A DNA stretch of 64,000 bases from Rhizobium sp. R635 (GTDB lineage: Bacteria > Pseudomonadota > Alphaproteobacteria > Rhizobiales > Rhizobiaceae), in assembly GCF_002211285.1 (NCBI RefSeq), contig NZ_LOKX01000012.1:310001-374000 (forward strand). The letters are read 5' to 3'. Made by a program: the position numbers and the translations under genes. Under the pieces are notes generated by a model. It was given only the letters and a program-made list of their open reading frames with translations. It was not told where the DNA came from and did no database searches. This document shows positions 1 to 8,867 of this stretch, one piece after another (within the stretch, counting starts at the first letter, position 1; every line of letters begins with the position of its first letter).

Positions 1-11
1 ATATTAGAGGC

Positions 12-1073
12 TCATCCGCTGATGAGGGCGATGCCGCGGCCTCGAAAGCCGAGCGTGGCGTCGGAGGCGACCGGCAGGATGCGGTCGACGGCGTGATCGA
101 CGATGAAGAGCGTGCCGACGTCGGTTTCAACCTCGTACTCGACATGATCTCCAAGATAGGCGGAATGCAGGATACGGCCGGCAAGCCCCTGCCCGCGTCC
201 CTCGGAAAGCGCGATGGCGCCGGGCCGGACGGCAAGGCTTGCGGCACCCGGCGTCGCCCGACCGGCGGGCACGCGATGCTTGAAACCGCCAATGCGGATT
301 TCAGCATCGGCGCCATCGATGCCGACCACCTCGCAGGGAATGACGTTCGCCTCCCCCATGAAATCGGCGATGAAGGCGGAAGCCGGCGCTTCGTAGAGGT
401 CGCGCGGGGCGCCGGACTGGGCGATTTCGCCATCCTTCATGATGATGATCCGGTCGGACACGGCAAGCGCCTCGTCCTGATCGTGCGTGACGTAGACAGC
501 CGTGAAGCCGAGGCGCTGCTGGAGTTGGCGGATATCTGTGCGCACCTTGCGGCGCAGGCGCGCATCGAGGTTGGAGAGCGGCTCATCGAGCAGCAGCACC
601 TGCGGCTCCAGCACCAGCGCGCGGGCGACGGCGACGCGCTGCTGCTGGCCGCCGGAGAGTTCGGCGGGAAGGCGATGGCCCATGCCGGCAAGACCGACGA
701 GCGCCAGCCCCTCCTCCGCCTTCTCGCGCGCTTGCCTGCGGTTCAGGCCGGAGGATTCCAGGCCATAGGCGACATTGTCGCGCGCATTCATATGCGGAAA
801 CAGCGCATAGGACTGGAAGACCATCGAGACGTCGCGCTCGTTGGCCGGCAGCATGGTGACGTCCTTGCCGCCGATCAGGATTTTTCCGGCCGAAGGATGT
901 TCGAGGCCGGCAAGCATGCGCAGCGTCGTCGTCTTGCCGCAGCCGGAAGGGCCAAGCAGGGTGACGAGCGTGCCGGGCTCGATGGTGAGCGAAAGGTCGG
1001 CAATGGCGGTGAAGGCGCCGAACGTCTTGCGCACGTTCTGGAAGACGACGGAACCGGCTTTCTGGTTGATCAT
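12..1073 (-). CDS. ABC importer ATPase, AfuC/FbpC-like
   Basis: Cytoplasmic ATPase that would power the fused permease encoded just upstream. The 353-aa protein has Walker A GPSGCGKT at residues 41-48, signature LSGGQQQ at 139-145, Walker B LLLDEP near 160-165 and a C-terminal TOBE-type region from about 280. Its start overlaps the permease stop (ATGA) and AGGAGA lies upstream, so the two are translationally coupled. The length and TOBE domain fit the ferric-iron, phosphonate or hexose-phosphate importer class. The substrate cannot be read from the ATPase. It is the last gene of a four-gene operon: binding protein 2, binding protein 1, permease, ATPase. Confidence 0.95.
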   Translation of the reverse strand: MINQKAGSVVFQNVRKTFGAFTAIADLSLTIEPGTLVTLLGPSGCGKTTTLRMLAGLEHPSAGKILIGGKDVTMLPANERDVSMVFQSYALFPHMNARDNVAYGLESSGLNRRQAREKAEEGLALVGLAGMGHRLPAELSGGQQQRVAVARALVLEPQVLLLDEPLSNLDARLRRKVRTDIRQLQQRLGFTAVYVTHDQDEALAVSDRIIIMKDGEIAQSGAPRDLYEAPASAFIADFMGEANVIPCEVVGIDGADAEIRIGGFKHRVPAGRATPGAASLAVRPGAIALSEGRGQGLAGRILHSAYLGDHVEYEVETDVGTLFIVDHAVDRILPVASDATLGFRGRGIALISG

Positions 1074-3292
1074 GCGATTTTCTCCTGACGAGAGGAAGCG
1101 GAGGTGGCGAGGCCGGCGACGCGGTTTTCACGGCGCAGGCGCCGCTCGCCCACGATGAGCTGGAAGCCGGCGATGACGGTGATCATCACGACGATCAGCA
1201 TGGAGGAATAGGCGATCGCTACGCCGTATTCGCCATTCTCGACGAGACCGACGATGTAGGAGGTCGCCATGTTGTACTCGGCGCTGACGAGGAAGATGAC
1301 GGCGCTGATGGAGGTGATGGCACGCACGAAGGAATAAACGAGCGCGGCGGTGATGGCAGGACGCAGGAGCGGCAAAATGACCTTGCGGATCGTGCGGAAG
1401 CTGTTGGCCCGGAGCGTCAGCGAGGCTTCGTCCAGGCTCTTGTCGAGCTGGCTCATCGCAGCGATGCCGCCGCGCACACCGACCGGCATGTTGCGGAAGA
1501 CGAAGCAGGCGATCAGGATCAGCGCCGAGCCGGTCATCTCGAGCGGCGGCAGGTTGAAGGCCATGATGTAGCTCACGCCGATGACCGTGCCGGGAATGGC
1601 AAAGCTCATCATCAGGGCGAATTCGAAGGCATTCTTGCCGGCGAATTTCTGACGCACGATGATATAGGCCGTCAGCAGACCGACGGCGGCCGTCAGCGGG
1701 GCGGAGATCAGCGCGATCTCCATCGTCGTCCAGAACGAGTTCCAGGCGACACCCGTCCAGGCGATCCCGTTTTCGAAGCTGATCGAGAAGGCCTTGGCGT
1801 AGTGGTCGAGCGTCAGCGAATTGTCGAGGCCCCAGGTCTTCACGAAGCCGCCGATCAGGATCATGCCGTAGATGACGAGGGTGAAGAGGATCCACGGGAT
1901 GACGACGGCGTGAACGCCGATCGACAGCCCGCGCGGCAGGGCGATATGCGATCCGCTGTCGCCCTTGCCGGTGACGGTGGCAAAGTTCTTGCCCGACAGC
2001 CAGACGCGCTGGGCGAGGAAGGCGGAGAGCGTGAAGGCGAGCAGCACCATGGCGAGCACGGCGGCGCGCGAGGGGTCGTTCTGCGAGCCGACGACGGCGA
2101 AGAAGATTTCCGTCGAGAGCACGCCATGGCTGCCGCCGAGCACCAGCGGGTTGCCGAAATCGGCCATGCTTTCGATGAAGCCGATGAGGAAGGCGTTGGC
2201 GAGGCCGGGTTTCATCAGCGGCAGCGACACCCGCCGGAAGGTGCGCCAGCGGTCGGCGCGCAGTGTCGTGGAGGCCTCCTCCATCGATGGGCTGACGCCT
2301 TCGACGACGCCAATCAGCACGAGGAAGGAGATCGGCGTGAAGGACAGCACCTGCGCGATCCAGATGCCGGTGAGGCCGTAGAGCCAGCGGCCGGGCTCTA
2401 GGCCGAGCAGTTGCGACAGCTCCTGCGTGACGACACCGGCACGGCCGAAGAGCAGCGTGAGCGCCAGACCGATGACGAAGGGCGGCGTGATGATCGGCAG
2501 GATCGTCAGCAGCCGCAGGCCCTTCTTGAAGGGAAAGCGCGTGCGGGTGGCGACGAGCGCGAAGGCAAGCCCGAGCAGGGTCGAGCCGAGGCCGGTCATG
2601 ATGGCGAGCCATAGCGTGCGCCAGGCGACGCCGCAGCGGCCGGCGCCGATCACACAGTTGAGGCTCCAGATGCTCGGATCCTGGATATTGCGGATGAAAT
2701 TGGCTGCATTGAACGAGCCGTCGAAATCTTGCACCGAACCGACGAACATGCTGCCGATCGGATAGAAGACGAAGACGGCGACGAGGAAGACCAGCAGCGC
2801 GATAGCACTGACGACGAAGGCATCGCCCTTCATCACGCCGCGGTCGGCAAGGCCGAAGGCGAAGAGCAGCACGAAGGTGATGGAAGAGAGGACCGCGCCC
2901 GCCCCCATGGCGGGCTGGCCGTTCGAGAGCGGGCCGAAGAGCGTGTCGCTCACCGTCCAGTTCCAGCCGGAAAAGCCGATGGCGAGGCCCTGGAGCGAGA
3001 GGAAGAGAACGCCGATCGCGCCGATCCAGGCGAGCACGGCGCCGCGGCGCATCGGGTCCGCCATGCCGCGAGCCGCGACCGCCAGGAGAAGGAGCACGAG
3101 CGCAGCGGCAAGCCACAGCCGGCCATGCGCGAAGATCTGCACGAGACCGGGTGCGGCCTCCGTGGAAAGGGGGAAGCCGGCCAGCCAACCGAACCCGAAG
3201 AAGCCGTTCTCGATCCGATACCAGGGCAACAGGGTCAATGCGACCACGCCCAGGAGCAGGACCACGTCCAGCCTGCGATTGCCATGTCTCAT
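1070..3292 (-). CDS. fused double-domain ABC permease, AfuB/FbpB-like
   Basis: Inner-membrane channel of the importer, 740 aa. Two permease domains sit in one chain, each with an EAA loop (EEASTTLRADRWRTF in the first half, DEASLTLRANSFRTI in the second). About twelve hydrophobic segments are visible. Fusion of both halves is usual in the FbpB/AfuB/PgtP-neighbour class. I place the start at MRHGNRR, where GAGG lies upstream; a longer open frame upstream runs through the stem-loop region and is unlikely to be coding. Its stop overlaps the ATPase start. One protein supplies both membrane halves, so the importer needs no second permease gene. Confidence 0.94.
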   Translation of the reverse strand: MRHGNRRLDVVLLLGVVALTLLPWYRIENGFFGFGWLAGFPLSTEAAPGLVQIFAHGRLWLAAALVLLLLAVAARGMADPMRRGAVLAWIGAIGVLFLSLQGLAIGFSGWNWTVSDTLFGPLSNGQPAMGAGAVLSSITFVLLFAFGLADRGVMKGDAFVVSAIALLVFLVAVFVFYPIGSMFVGSVQDFDGSFNAANFIRNIQDPSIWSLNCVIGAGRCGVAWRTLWLAIMTGLGSTLLGLAFALVATRTRFPFKKGLRLLTILPIITPPFVIGLALTLLFGRAGVVTQELSQLLGLEPGRWLYGLTGIWIAQVLSFTPISFLVLIGVVEGVSPSMEEASTTLRADRWRTFRRVSLPLMKPGLANAFLIGFIESMADFGNPLVLGGSHGVLSTEIFFAVVGSQNDPSRAAVLAMVLLAFTLSAFLAQRVWLSGKNFATVTGKGDSGSHIALPRGLSIGVHAVVIPWILFTLVIYGMILIGGFVKTWGLDNSLTLDHYAKAFSISFENGIAWTGVAWNSFWTTMEIALISAPLTAAVGLLTAYIIVRQKFAGKNAFEFALMMSFAIPGTVIGVSYIMAFNLPPLEMTGSALILIACFVFRNMPVGVRGGIAAMSQLDKSLDEASLTLRANSFRTIRKVILPLLRPAITAALVYSFVRAITSISAVIFLVSAEYNMATSYIVGLVENGEYGVAIAYSSMLIVVMITVIAGFQLIVGERRLRRENRVAGLATSASSRQEKIA

Positions 3293-3320
3293 GGCTGACC
3301 TCGCTGTTTTGAGTGTAGGA

Positions 3321-3350
3321 AGGCGGCGCCTGTGGAGGCAGGCGCCGCCT
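3321..3350 (-). other. strong intercistronic stem-loop
   Basis: A perfect 12-bp inverted repeat (AGGCGGCGCCTG, 6-nt loop, CAGGCGCCGCCT) lies between the stop of binding protein 1 and the start of the permease. No T-run follows in the direction of transcription. It is more likely to stabilise the binding-protein mRNA or act as a partial terminator than to be a full terminator. Confidence 0.75.
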
Positions 3351-3359
3351 GTCAGGACA

Positions 3360-4388
3360 TCAGTTGGCGGCGGCGCCGATTTCGCGATCCCAGCGTTCCA
3401 GCAGTGCCTTACGCTTTGCCGGGTCGCCATAAGTCTTGAAGTCGTAGTCGATCAGCTTGATGTCCTCGAAGCGCGGCGCCTCCTTCGGAATGGTCGCGCT
3501 CTTGTTGGAAGGCAGCTGGAAGGATTTTGCATCCTTCATGCGGGACTGGACTTCCGCCGTCAGCGCCCAGTCGTACCAGATCTTCGCATTGTCGAGGTTG
3601 CGCGCGCCCTTGATGATCGACATGGAGCCGATCTCATAGCCGGTGCCTTCGCAGGGCGTGATCGACTTGACCGGGAAGCCTTCCGCCGTCTGCGCCACCG
3701 CGTCATGCACGAAGACGATGCCGAGTGCCGTCTCGCCGCGTGCAGCCGCCTTGACGGGCGCCGAGCCGGACTTGGTATATTGCGAGATGTTGCCGTTCAG
3801 CTTCTTCAGGTAGTCGAAGGCCTGGTCCTCGCCCATGATCTGCACGAGAGAGGCGAGCGCGGTGTAGGCCGTGCCGGAAGAATTCGGGTTGGCGATCTGG
3901 ATTTCGCCCTTCAATTCCGGCGCCAGAAGGTCGGCCCAGCAGACCGGCTCCTTGTAACCCTTGGTTTTGAAGATTTCCGTGTTGTAGCCCCAGCCGAGCG
4001 CGCCGGCATAGACGCCGACCGTCTTGTAGCCGGAGCTTTCGGCCTGCTTCTTCGCCCAGTCGTTGAGTTCATCGAGCTTCGGCGACTTGTATTCCAGCGT
4101 CAGATTTTCCGATGCCGCCTGAAGATGCGGGTCGCCCGTGCCGGCCCACCAGATGTCGGTCTTCGGGTTGCGGGCCTCGGCGCGCACCTTGGCATAGGTC
4201 TCGCCGGATGAGAGACGAACCATGTTCACCTTGATGTCGCTATGCGCCTTCTCGAAATCGCCCTTCATCTGCTCGCAGATGACGACGTCGGCCGAGCAGA
4301 TGAGGTTGAGTTCGCCAGCCGCCTGCGCCGGCAGCGCCCCGAGCGCCGTGCCGGCGAAGAGCATGAGGGAAAGGGTGTTGATTTTCAT
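3360..4388 (-). CDS. ABC periplasmic binding protein 1, AfuA/FbpA-like
   Basis: Periplasmic solute-binding protein of 342 aa with a Sec signal peptide (MKINTLSLMLFAGTALG, cleavage about AQA-AG). The start is set by AGGAGG just upstream of ATG at 4388. The body has the type-2 binding-protein layout with the motif TGYEIGSMSIIKGARN, shared with the neighbouring paralogue. The family includes ferric-iron binders (FbpA), 2-aminoethylphosphonate binders and the hexose-phosphate binder AfuA, so the ligand is open. It lies between the second binding protein and the permease, with hairpins on both sides. Confidence 0.92.
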   Translation of the reverse strand: MKINTLSLMLFAGTALGALPAQAAGELNLICSADVVICEQMKGDFEKAHSDIKVNMVRLSSGETYAKVRAEARNPKTDIWWAGTGDPHLQAASENLTLEYKSPKLDELNDWAKKQAESSGYKTVGVYAGALGWGYNTEIFKTKGYKEPVCWADLLAPELKGEIQIANPNSSGTAYTALASLVQIMGEDQAFDYLKKLNGNISQYTKSGSAPVKAAARGETALGIVFVHDAVAQTAEGFPVKSITPCEGTGYEIGSMSIIKGARNLDNAKIWYDWALTAEVQSRMKDAKSFQLPSNKSATIPKEAPRFEDIKLIDYDFKTYGDPAKRKALLERWDREIGAAAN

Positions 4389-4440
4389 GCGGGCATCCTC
4401 CTGTTGCCTGGGTTGGATTTTTCCCATGAACGAGACACAG

Positions 4441-4460
4441 CGGGGCCTTCGGCCTGCCCG
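4441..4460 (-). other. GC-rich hairpin between the two binding-protein genes
   Basis: CGGGGCCTTCGGCCTGCCCG folds as GGCC-TTC-GGCC with outer CGGG/CCCG pairing. It lies in the 120-nt gap between the two binding-protein genes and may set their relative mRNA levels. There is no T-run on either strand. Confidence 0.5.
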
Positions 4461-4508
4461 CGGCGGCGCGTTCACGATTTCGGATTGCTGTTTGTCTAAA
4501 GGGCTCGA

Positions 4509-5531
4509 TCAGTTCGTTGCGGCGATTTCCGCATCGAACCTGCGGAGCAGTCGACTTCGTTCTTCCGGCGAGCCGAAGGTGGCGAAGTCATAGTCCACCA
4601 TCTTGATCATCGAAATGTCAGGCGCTGCGAGCGGCAGGCTGGATTTCGCGTTTGATGGCACCTGGTTCTGGCCGGACGCTGCGCCCGTACCCTGCCCTTC
4701 CGGGCTCAGCGCGAAATCGACGAAGCGCTTTGCTTCCTCGATGTTTTTGGCACCTTTGACGATGCTCACGGCACCGATCTCGTAGCCGGTGCCTTCGCAG
4801 GGTGCGACGATCACAAGCGGATAGCCCGCCTGCTTCTGCGTGACGGCATCATGCATGAAGGAAATGCCGATGAGCGTTTCTCCGCGCGCCGCCGCCTTGA
4901 TAGGCGCAGATCCGGAAGGGGTGTAACGCTCGATATTGCGGTTGAGCGCGGCGAGATAACGGAAGGCCTCATCCTCGCCGAAGAGCTGGACGAGCGTCGC
5001 AAGCGTGGTGAAGGCGGTGCCGGAAGAATTCGGATTGCCGCTCTGGATGCGGCCGTGATAGGCGGTGTCCGTCAGGTCCTTCCAGCAAGTCGGCGCCGGC
5101 AGCTTCAGCTCGCGCAGCAGATCGACATTGTAGGCAAAGCCGAGCGCCCCGGCATAGATGCCGGCCGAGCGGCCGCCGGACATGGCGAAGAAATTCTGCG
5201 CCCAGGGCAGCATGTCGCGCTCATGGGCCGGCTGGTAGGGTTCGAGAAGATTTTCAGAACCGGCCTGCAGATGGGTGTCGCCCGTGCCGCCCCACCAGAC
5301 GTCGACGGTCGGCGCTGCCTTCTCCGCGCGGATCTGATTGAGGATATCGCCGGTGCTCTTGCGGGTCACCGAAATTTCATGCCCGCTCTTTGCCTCATAG
5401 GCCGTCTTCATCGCGGCGCACCACATCTCGTCCACACCGCACAAAACGGTGAGCGACGGGGCAGCCATGCCGGTGCTGGCGCTCGCCAGCCACAAAGCCG
5501 CGACCGCGCCGAAAGCGGTGATGCCTCTCAC
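4509..5531 (-). CDS. ABC periplasmic binding protein 2, paralogue of the first
   Basis: A second solute-binding protein (340 aa) of the same family, first gene of the importer operon. The GTG at 5531 is the likely start because GGGAGGAAAT stands directly upstream; an ATG 30 nt further up has no such site. The signal peptide runs from MRGITAFGAV to about GMA-APS. It shares with the first binding protein the GSAPIKAAARGET and EGTGYEIG motifs and the same segment order. Two binding proteins for one permease suggest a widened ligand range, or that one acts as a sensor partner for the divergent two-component system. Confidence 0.92.
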   Translation of the reverse strand: MRGITAFGAVAALWLASASTGMAAPSLTVLCGVDEMWCAAMKTAYEAKSGHEISVTRKSTGDILNQIRAEKAAPTVDVWWGGTGDTHLQAGSENLLEPYQPAHERDMLPWAQNFFAMSGGRSAGIYAGALGFAYNVDLLRELKLPAPTCWKDLTDTAYHGRIQSGNPNSSGTAFTTLATLVQLFGEDEAFRYLAALNRNIERYTPSGSAPIKAAARGETLIGISFMHDAVTQKQAGYPLVIVAPCEGTGYEIGAVSIVKGAKNIEEAKRFVDFALSPEGQGTGAASGQNQVPSNAKSSLPLAAPDISMIKMVDYDFATFGSPEERSRLLRRFDAEIAATN

Positions 5532-5651
5532 GATTTCCTCCCATTGGACCTTGTGTCCCAATCTCCGCAGTCAGGATGTCACATCTGCTGCCTTGCGCAA
5601 TCGAAGAATGGTTACGGTTCTTACAGCTTTGCCCGCGACGAACCCTCAAAA

Positions 5652-5678
5652 ATGACAAAGGTTACAAATGTGACAAAG
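5652..5678 (+). promoter_or_regulatory. three tandem 9-bp repeats, likely response-regulator site
   Basis: ATGACAAAG, GTTACAAAT and GTGACAAAG stand head to tail with no gap. OmpR-family regulators bind tandem direct repeats. The array lies between the divergent importer and response-regulator genes and ends 19 nt upstream of the -35 of the regulator promoter, a position suited to an activator. Confidence 0.6.
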
Positions 5679-5697
5679 CGCATAACACGAGCCCGCT

Positions 5698-5726
5698 TTG
5701 AAGATCGTGACGGCCCTGCCTATAAT
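5698..5726 (+). promoter_or_regulatory. sigma-70-type promoter of the two-component operon
   Basis: TTGAAG, 17-nt spacer, TATAAT. Transcription would start near 5733, giving a very short leader before the GTG at 5747. Confidence 0.6.
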
Positions 5727-5746
5727 GAACGCGGGAGGACGTGTAT

Positions 5747-6487
5747 GTGTTGAATGAGAGGATCAGCATTCTGATCGTCGAGGACGATCCGGACATGGCG
5801 GAGCTTATCTCCGACCTGGTGGAAGCGGAGGGCTGGACGCCGCTCACCGCGCCGTCGGCGGAGGAAGCGGCGATCGTGCTTTCGCGCGAAACGGTGCATC
5901 TCGTGCTCGTCGACCATAATCTGCCCGGCACCTCCGGCCGCACCTTCGCGCAGCGCCTGCGGGCGCAGACCAATATCGGCATCGTCATGGTGACGGCTGC
6001 CGGCAGCGCCGCGGACCGGGTGCTCGGCCTCGAAACGGCGGCCGACGACTATGTCGTCAAACCCTTCGAGCCGATCGAATTGACGGCCCGTATCAAGGCC
6101 GTGCTGCGCCGGACCATCCCGTCGCTGAAGCCGGAGCGGGAAAGCGAACGGGAGCACGAGCCTACATCCCTGAAGCTCGGCGACTGGTCGGTGGATCTCA
6201 AGAGCCGCCGCGCCATCTGCCGCACCGACCCCGCCAAGTCGCTCACGAGCGCCGAATTCGCGCTGCTCGAAATCCTCGCCGAAACGCCGAACGCACCCGT
6301 CAGCCGCGCGCATATCCTCGACCGGCTGGGCGCGGAGAGCGAGCGCTACATCGACCGCAATGTCGACGTGCTCGTGCTACGTCTGCGTCGCAAGATCGAG
6401 CGCAATCCGGACCTGCCGCGTCATATCAAGACGCGCCGCGGCAAGGGCTACGTTCTCGACACCGACGATGGCGAGATCGCACCGTGA
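5747..6487 (+). CDS. OmpR-family response regulator
   Basis: DNA-binding response regulator of 246 aa. The receiver has the acidic pair in VEDD, phospho-acceptor D56 (LVDHNLP), T83 and K105 (VVKPF). The C-terminal winged helix ends in the usual RRGKGYVL turn. GTG at 5747 is chosen because GGGAGGA ends 7 nt upstream; the GTG at 5741 would be too close to it. The sensor kinase follows with a 4-nt overlap. Divergence from the importer and the repeats between them suggest that it controls the importer operon. Confidence 0.94.
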   Translation: MLNERISILIVEDDPDMAELISDLVEAEGWTPLTAPSAEEAAIVLSRETVHLVLVDHNLPGTSGRTFAQRLRAQTNIGIVMVTAAGSAADRVLGLETAADDYVVKPFEPIELTARIKAVLRRTIPSLKPERESEREHEPTSLKLGDWSVDLKSRRAICRTDPAKSLTSAEFALLEILAETPNAPVSRAHILDRLGAESERYIDRNVDVLVLRLRRKIERNPDLPRHIKTRRGKGYVLDTDDGEIAP

Positions 6488-8577
6488 TCAGCCGTCCCTT
6501 CCTCTCCTCCATCGCTTTTCGCCTGCCCTTTGCCATCGCCTTCATCTGCGTGCTCGTCTTCAGCCTGGCGACCATCGCCGTCTACGGCCTGCAGCGGGCG
6601 CGCCAGGAGATGGCCGCCTATGGCCTGCAGGCGTTTTCGAGTCTCGCCAAGGCCTCGCTGGTGTCGCGACAGGTTTCCGATCTCGTCTCCAGCGCACCCT
6701 TCCTGATGAACGCGACCTCGCCCTACCGGGTGTCCAGCGAAAGCCGCTCGGTCGTCGTGCAGGTCGATACGTTGCTGCGCGCCATGCAACCTGAAAACGA
6801 CGGGGCTGCCGTGAAGGGTTTTGCGAGCAGCCGTATCGTCGAGCTGCTGGAAACGATCCGCACGCAGACGACGGCGCTTGCTGGCGACGCGGAATCCGCC
6901 CAGCAGCACAAGGCGGAGGCTGCGGCAGCGCTCGGCGAGATCGCGACCGGCAGCGGTATTGCGGATGCCGACTTCCGCGGTCGGCTGAACGCCGTCGTGC
7001 AATCCGCCTCCAATTCGGACAGCCTCTTCCAGCTCGGCGAATTGCGCCGGCGCTACGTCTCCGAAACAGCCCCGCGCCTCGAACCCGCCGCGCCGGACGT
7101 CCGGATTGCCGCCGCCGAGCTTGCGCCTTACGAACGGGTGTTCGAGGCACAGACACGCTATCTCCTCGAAATGTTTGCCATCCGCGCCGCCGTTTCGCGC
7201 CTGCATACGGTCTCGCGCGATCTGTCGCATGCGACGGAAACCCAGAGCGAGGCCGTTGCCCGCAGCCTCAGCGACGACCTCGTCTCGACCTCCGATGCCT
7301 TGAGCCGCATCCTGGTCATTGTCGCCGTTGCCTCGCTGCTGGTGCTGGCAATGGCCGTGGTCTCGATCCGGTCCGTCATGCGCGTCTCACGCGGCATCGT
7401 CGCGCTTTCGAACGGCATGAACGCACTGGCAGAAGGGCGCAAGGATGTCGATGCGCCGCGCTATGACGGCACGGAAACCGAGCTGGTGCGCCTGCTCGAA
7501 GCCTTTCGTGCGTTCCGCGAGAGCGTCGAGCGTGTGACGCGGCTGCGGCGCACGGCGGAGGCCGCCGCCCGCACCATCCGCTCCACCTTCCGCAGTATGA
7601 ACGAGGGCATCGCGCTGTTCGATCCGCGCGGCCGGCCGATCACGATGAACCGCCGTGTCATCGAGCTGGTCGGCTGGTCCGGTTCGGCCAGGAAATTGCC
7701 GCTCCGCAGATTCGTGACACCGCTGCCGGAGATCGATCCGGCACTCCTGCCGGCCGAAAACGACGCCGGCCTGCTCTCCGACCGGTCCGTGCTGCGCCAC
7801 CGCTCCGATGCCGGGCGGGTGACTGAGGTGTCGCTATCGCGCCAACCCGACGGCGGCATCGTGCTGCTGGCGCGTGATATCACCGACATGGACCGGCAGG
7901 AGGCGGAGGCAGCAAAGATCCAACGGCTCGACGGCATCATGCGCATGACCCATCAGGTGAGCCATGAGGTCGGCAACATGATCGGCATCATCACCGGCAG
8001 CCTCGGCCTGCTGGAGCGCGAAACCGGCTTCAATGACCGGCAAAAGCGGCATCTCGCCCGCATCCGTAAGGCTGCCGACCGCGGCAGGTCGCTGGCCGGG
8101 AGCATGCTTTCCATCGGCAGCCAGCAGCCGATCCGTCCGGACGCGGTGGAGATGGGCGCGGTGCTGCGCGGCATGGCCGACGTGCTGGAAATCGCCATCG
8201 GTGAAAAATGCCGGCTTGCCTTCGAGATCGCCGACGACCTGCCCACCGTTCTCATCGACACGGCGCTCTTCGAGCAATCGATCCTCAATCTCTGCCTCAA
8301 CGCCGCCGCGGCCATGCCATTGGGCGGAACGATCCTCATCCGTTGCGCCCGTAGCGAGGCCGGGGTGATTGTCAGCGTGACCGATGACGGTATCGGCATG
8401 TCGGCCGAAGCGGTCGATAAGGCCTTCGAGCCCTATTTCACAACCCGCGACGCGGAAGGCGGCGCGGGTCTCGGCCTGGCCGTGGTTTATGGCTTCGTCC
8501 GCCAGAGCGGCGGCGACGCGCGCATTGCCTCGGCGCCGGGCAAGGGAACGGTCGTTGAATTACTGTTTCCGGGGTGA
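6484..8577 (+). CDS. membrane sensor histidine kinase with HAMP and PAS
   Basis: Partner kinase of the response regulator, 697 aa, GTG start overlapping the regulator stop. It has a membrane helix near residues 12-36, a long mostly helical sensor region of about 240 residues, a second membrane helix near 275-300, a HAMP stretch, a PAS-like domain (MNEGIALFDPRGRPITMNR) and a kinase core. The phospho-acceptor is H494 in SHEVGN. The N box (NLCLNAAAAM), DDGIGM, FEPYFTT and GAGLGLAVVYG are all intact, so it should be active. The unusually long periplasmic region may contact a loaded binding protein; that is inference. Confidence 0.93.
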   Translation: MISRPFLSSIAFRLPFAIAFICVLVFSLATIAVYGLQRARQEMAAYGLQAFSSLAKASLVSRQVSDLVSSAPFLMNATSPYRVSSESRSVVVQVDTLLRAMQPENDGAAVKGFASSRIVELLETIRTQTTALAGDAESAQQHKAEAAAALGEIATGSGIADADFRGRLNAVVQSASNSDSLFQLGELRRRYVSETAPRLEPAAPDVRIAAAELAPYERVFEAQTRYLLEMFAIRAAVSRLHTVSRDLSHATETQSEAVARSLSDDLVSTSDALSRILVIVAVASLLVLAMAVVSIRSVMRVSRGIVALSNGMNALAEGRKDVDAPRYDGTETELVRLLEAFRAFRESVERVTRLRRTAEAAARTIRSTFRSMNEGIALFDPRGRPITMNRRVIELVGWSGSARKLPLRRFVTPLPEIDPALLPAENDAGLLSDRSVLRHRSDAGRVTEVSLSRQPDGGIVLLARDITDMDRQEAEAAKIQRLDGIMRMTHQVSHEVGNMIGIITGSLGLLERETGFNDRQKRHLARIRKAADRGRSLAGSMLSIGSQQPIRPDAVEMGAVLRGMADVLEIAIGEKCRLAFEIADDLPTVLIDTALFEQSILNLCLNAAAAMPLGGTILIRCARSEAGVIVSVTDDGIGMSAEAVDKAFEPYFTTRDAEGGAGLGLAVVYGFVRQSGGDARIASAPGKGTVVELLFPG

Positions 8578-8770
8578 ATTGTGTAACGAAATGCCCAACG
8601 ACCCGCTTCTTCGCACGTTTCTCTCTCAGCGACCTCGTGCGGGACGAAACCGAACTTCAGGCAGTACATCTGCAAATTTCGATAGCAAGACCGCTGCAAT
8701 CTGGAAAACCACCGTCTCCTCAGTCGAGTGGCATTGACCGCGACACGTTCTGCGATCATTATTCAGAATT

Positions 8771-8801
8771 ATCTAAATTAGATGCGATCTTGGGTCGCAT
8801 C
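8771..8801 (+). other. two dyads upstream of the GGDEF-EAL operon
   Basis: ATCTAA-A-TTAGAT is followed directly by GATGCGA-(7 nt)-TCGCATC; the two share the GAT. They lie about 70-95 nt before the ATG at 8868. The second could be the terminator hairpin of the kinase gene (it is followed by CAAAA, with no T-run), or both could be operators. The rest of the gap 8578-8867 shows no credible gene. Confidence 0.4.
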
Positions 8802-8867
8802 AAAATCACGCGGGCTGGGATGGATTAGCAGGTGTCCCAAAAGGACTCCACGGAAGGAGAGGAAAGG

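Noticed and set aside
93..1088. Long open frame opposite the ABC ATPase gene
   Set aside because: Composition is typical of an antisense frame in GC-rich DNA, no ribosome site, and it lies wholly over a gene with intact Walker motifs.
1128..3188. 686-aa open frame overlapping the fused permease gene in another frame
   Set aside because: Arg/His/Pro-rich translation without any domain; the other frame encodes a clear double permease.
8574..8828. 84-aa open frame after the sensor kinase
   Set aside because: No ribosome site, no recognisable composition, and it covers the two dyads upstream of the next operon.
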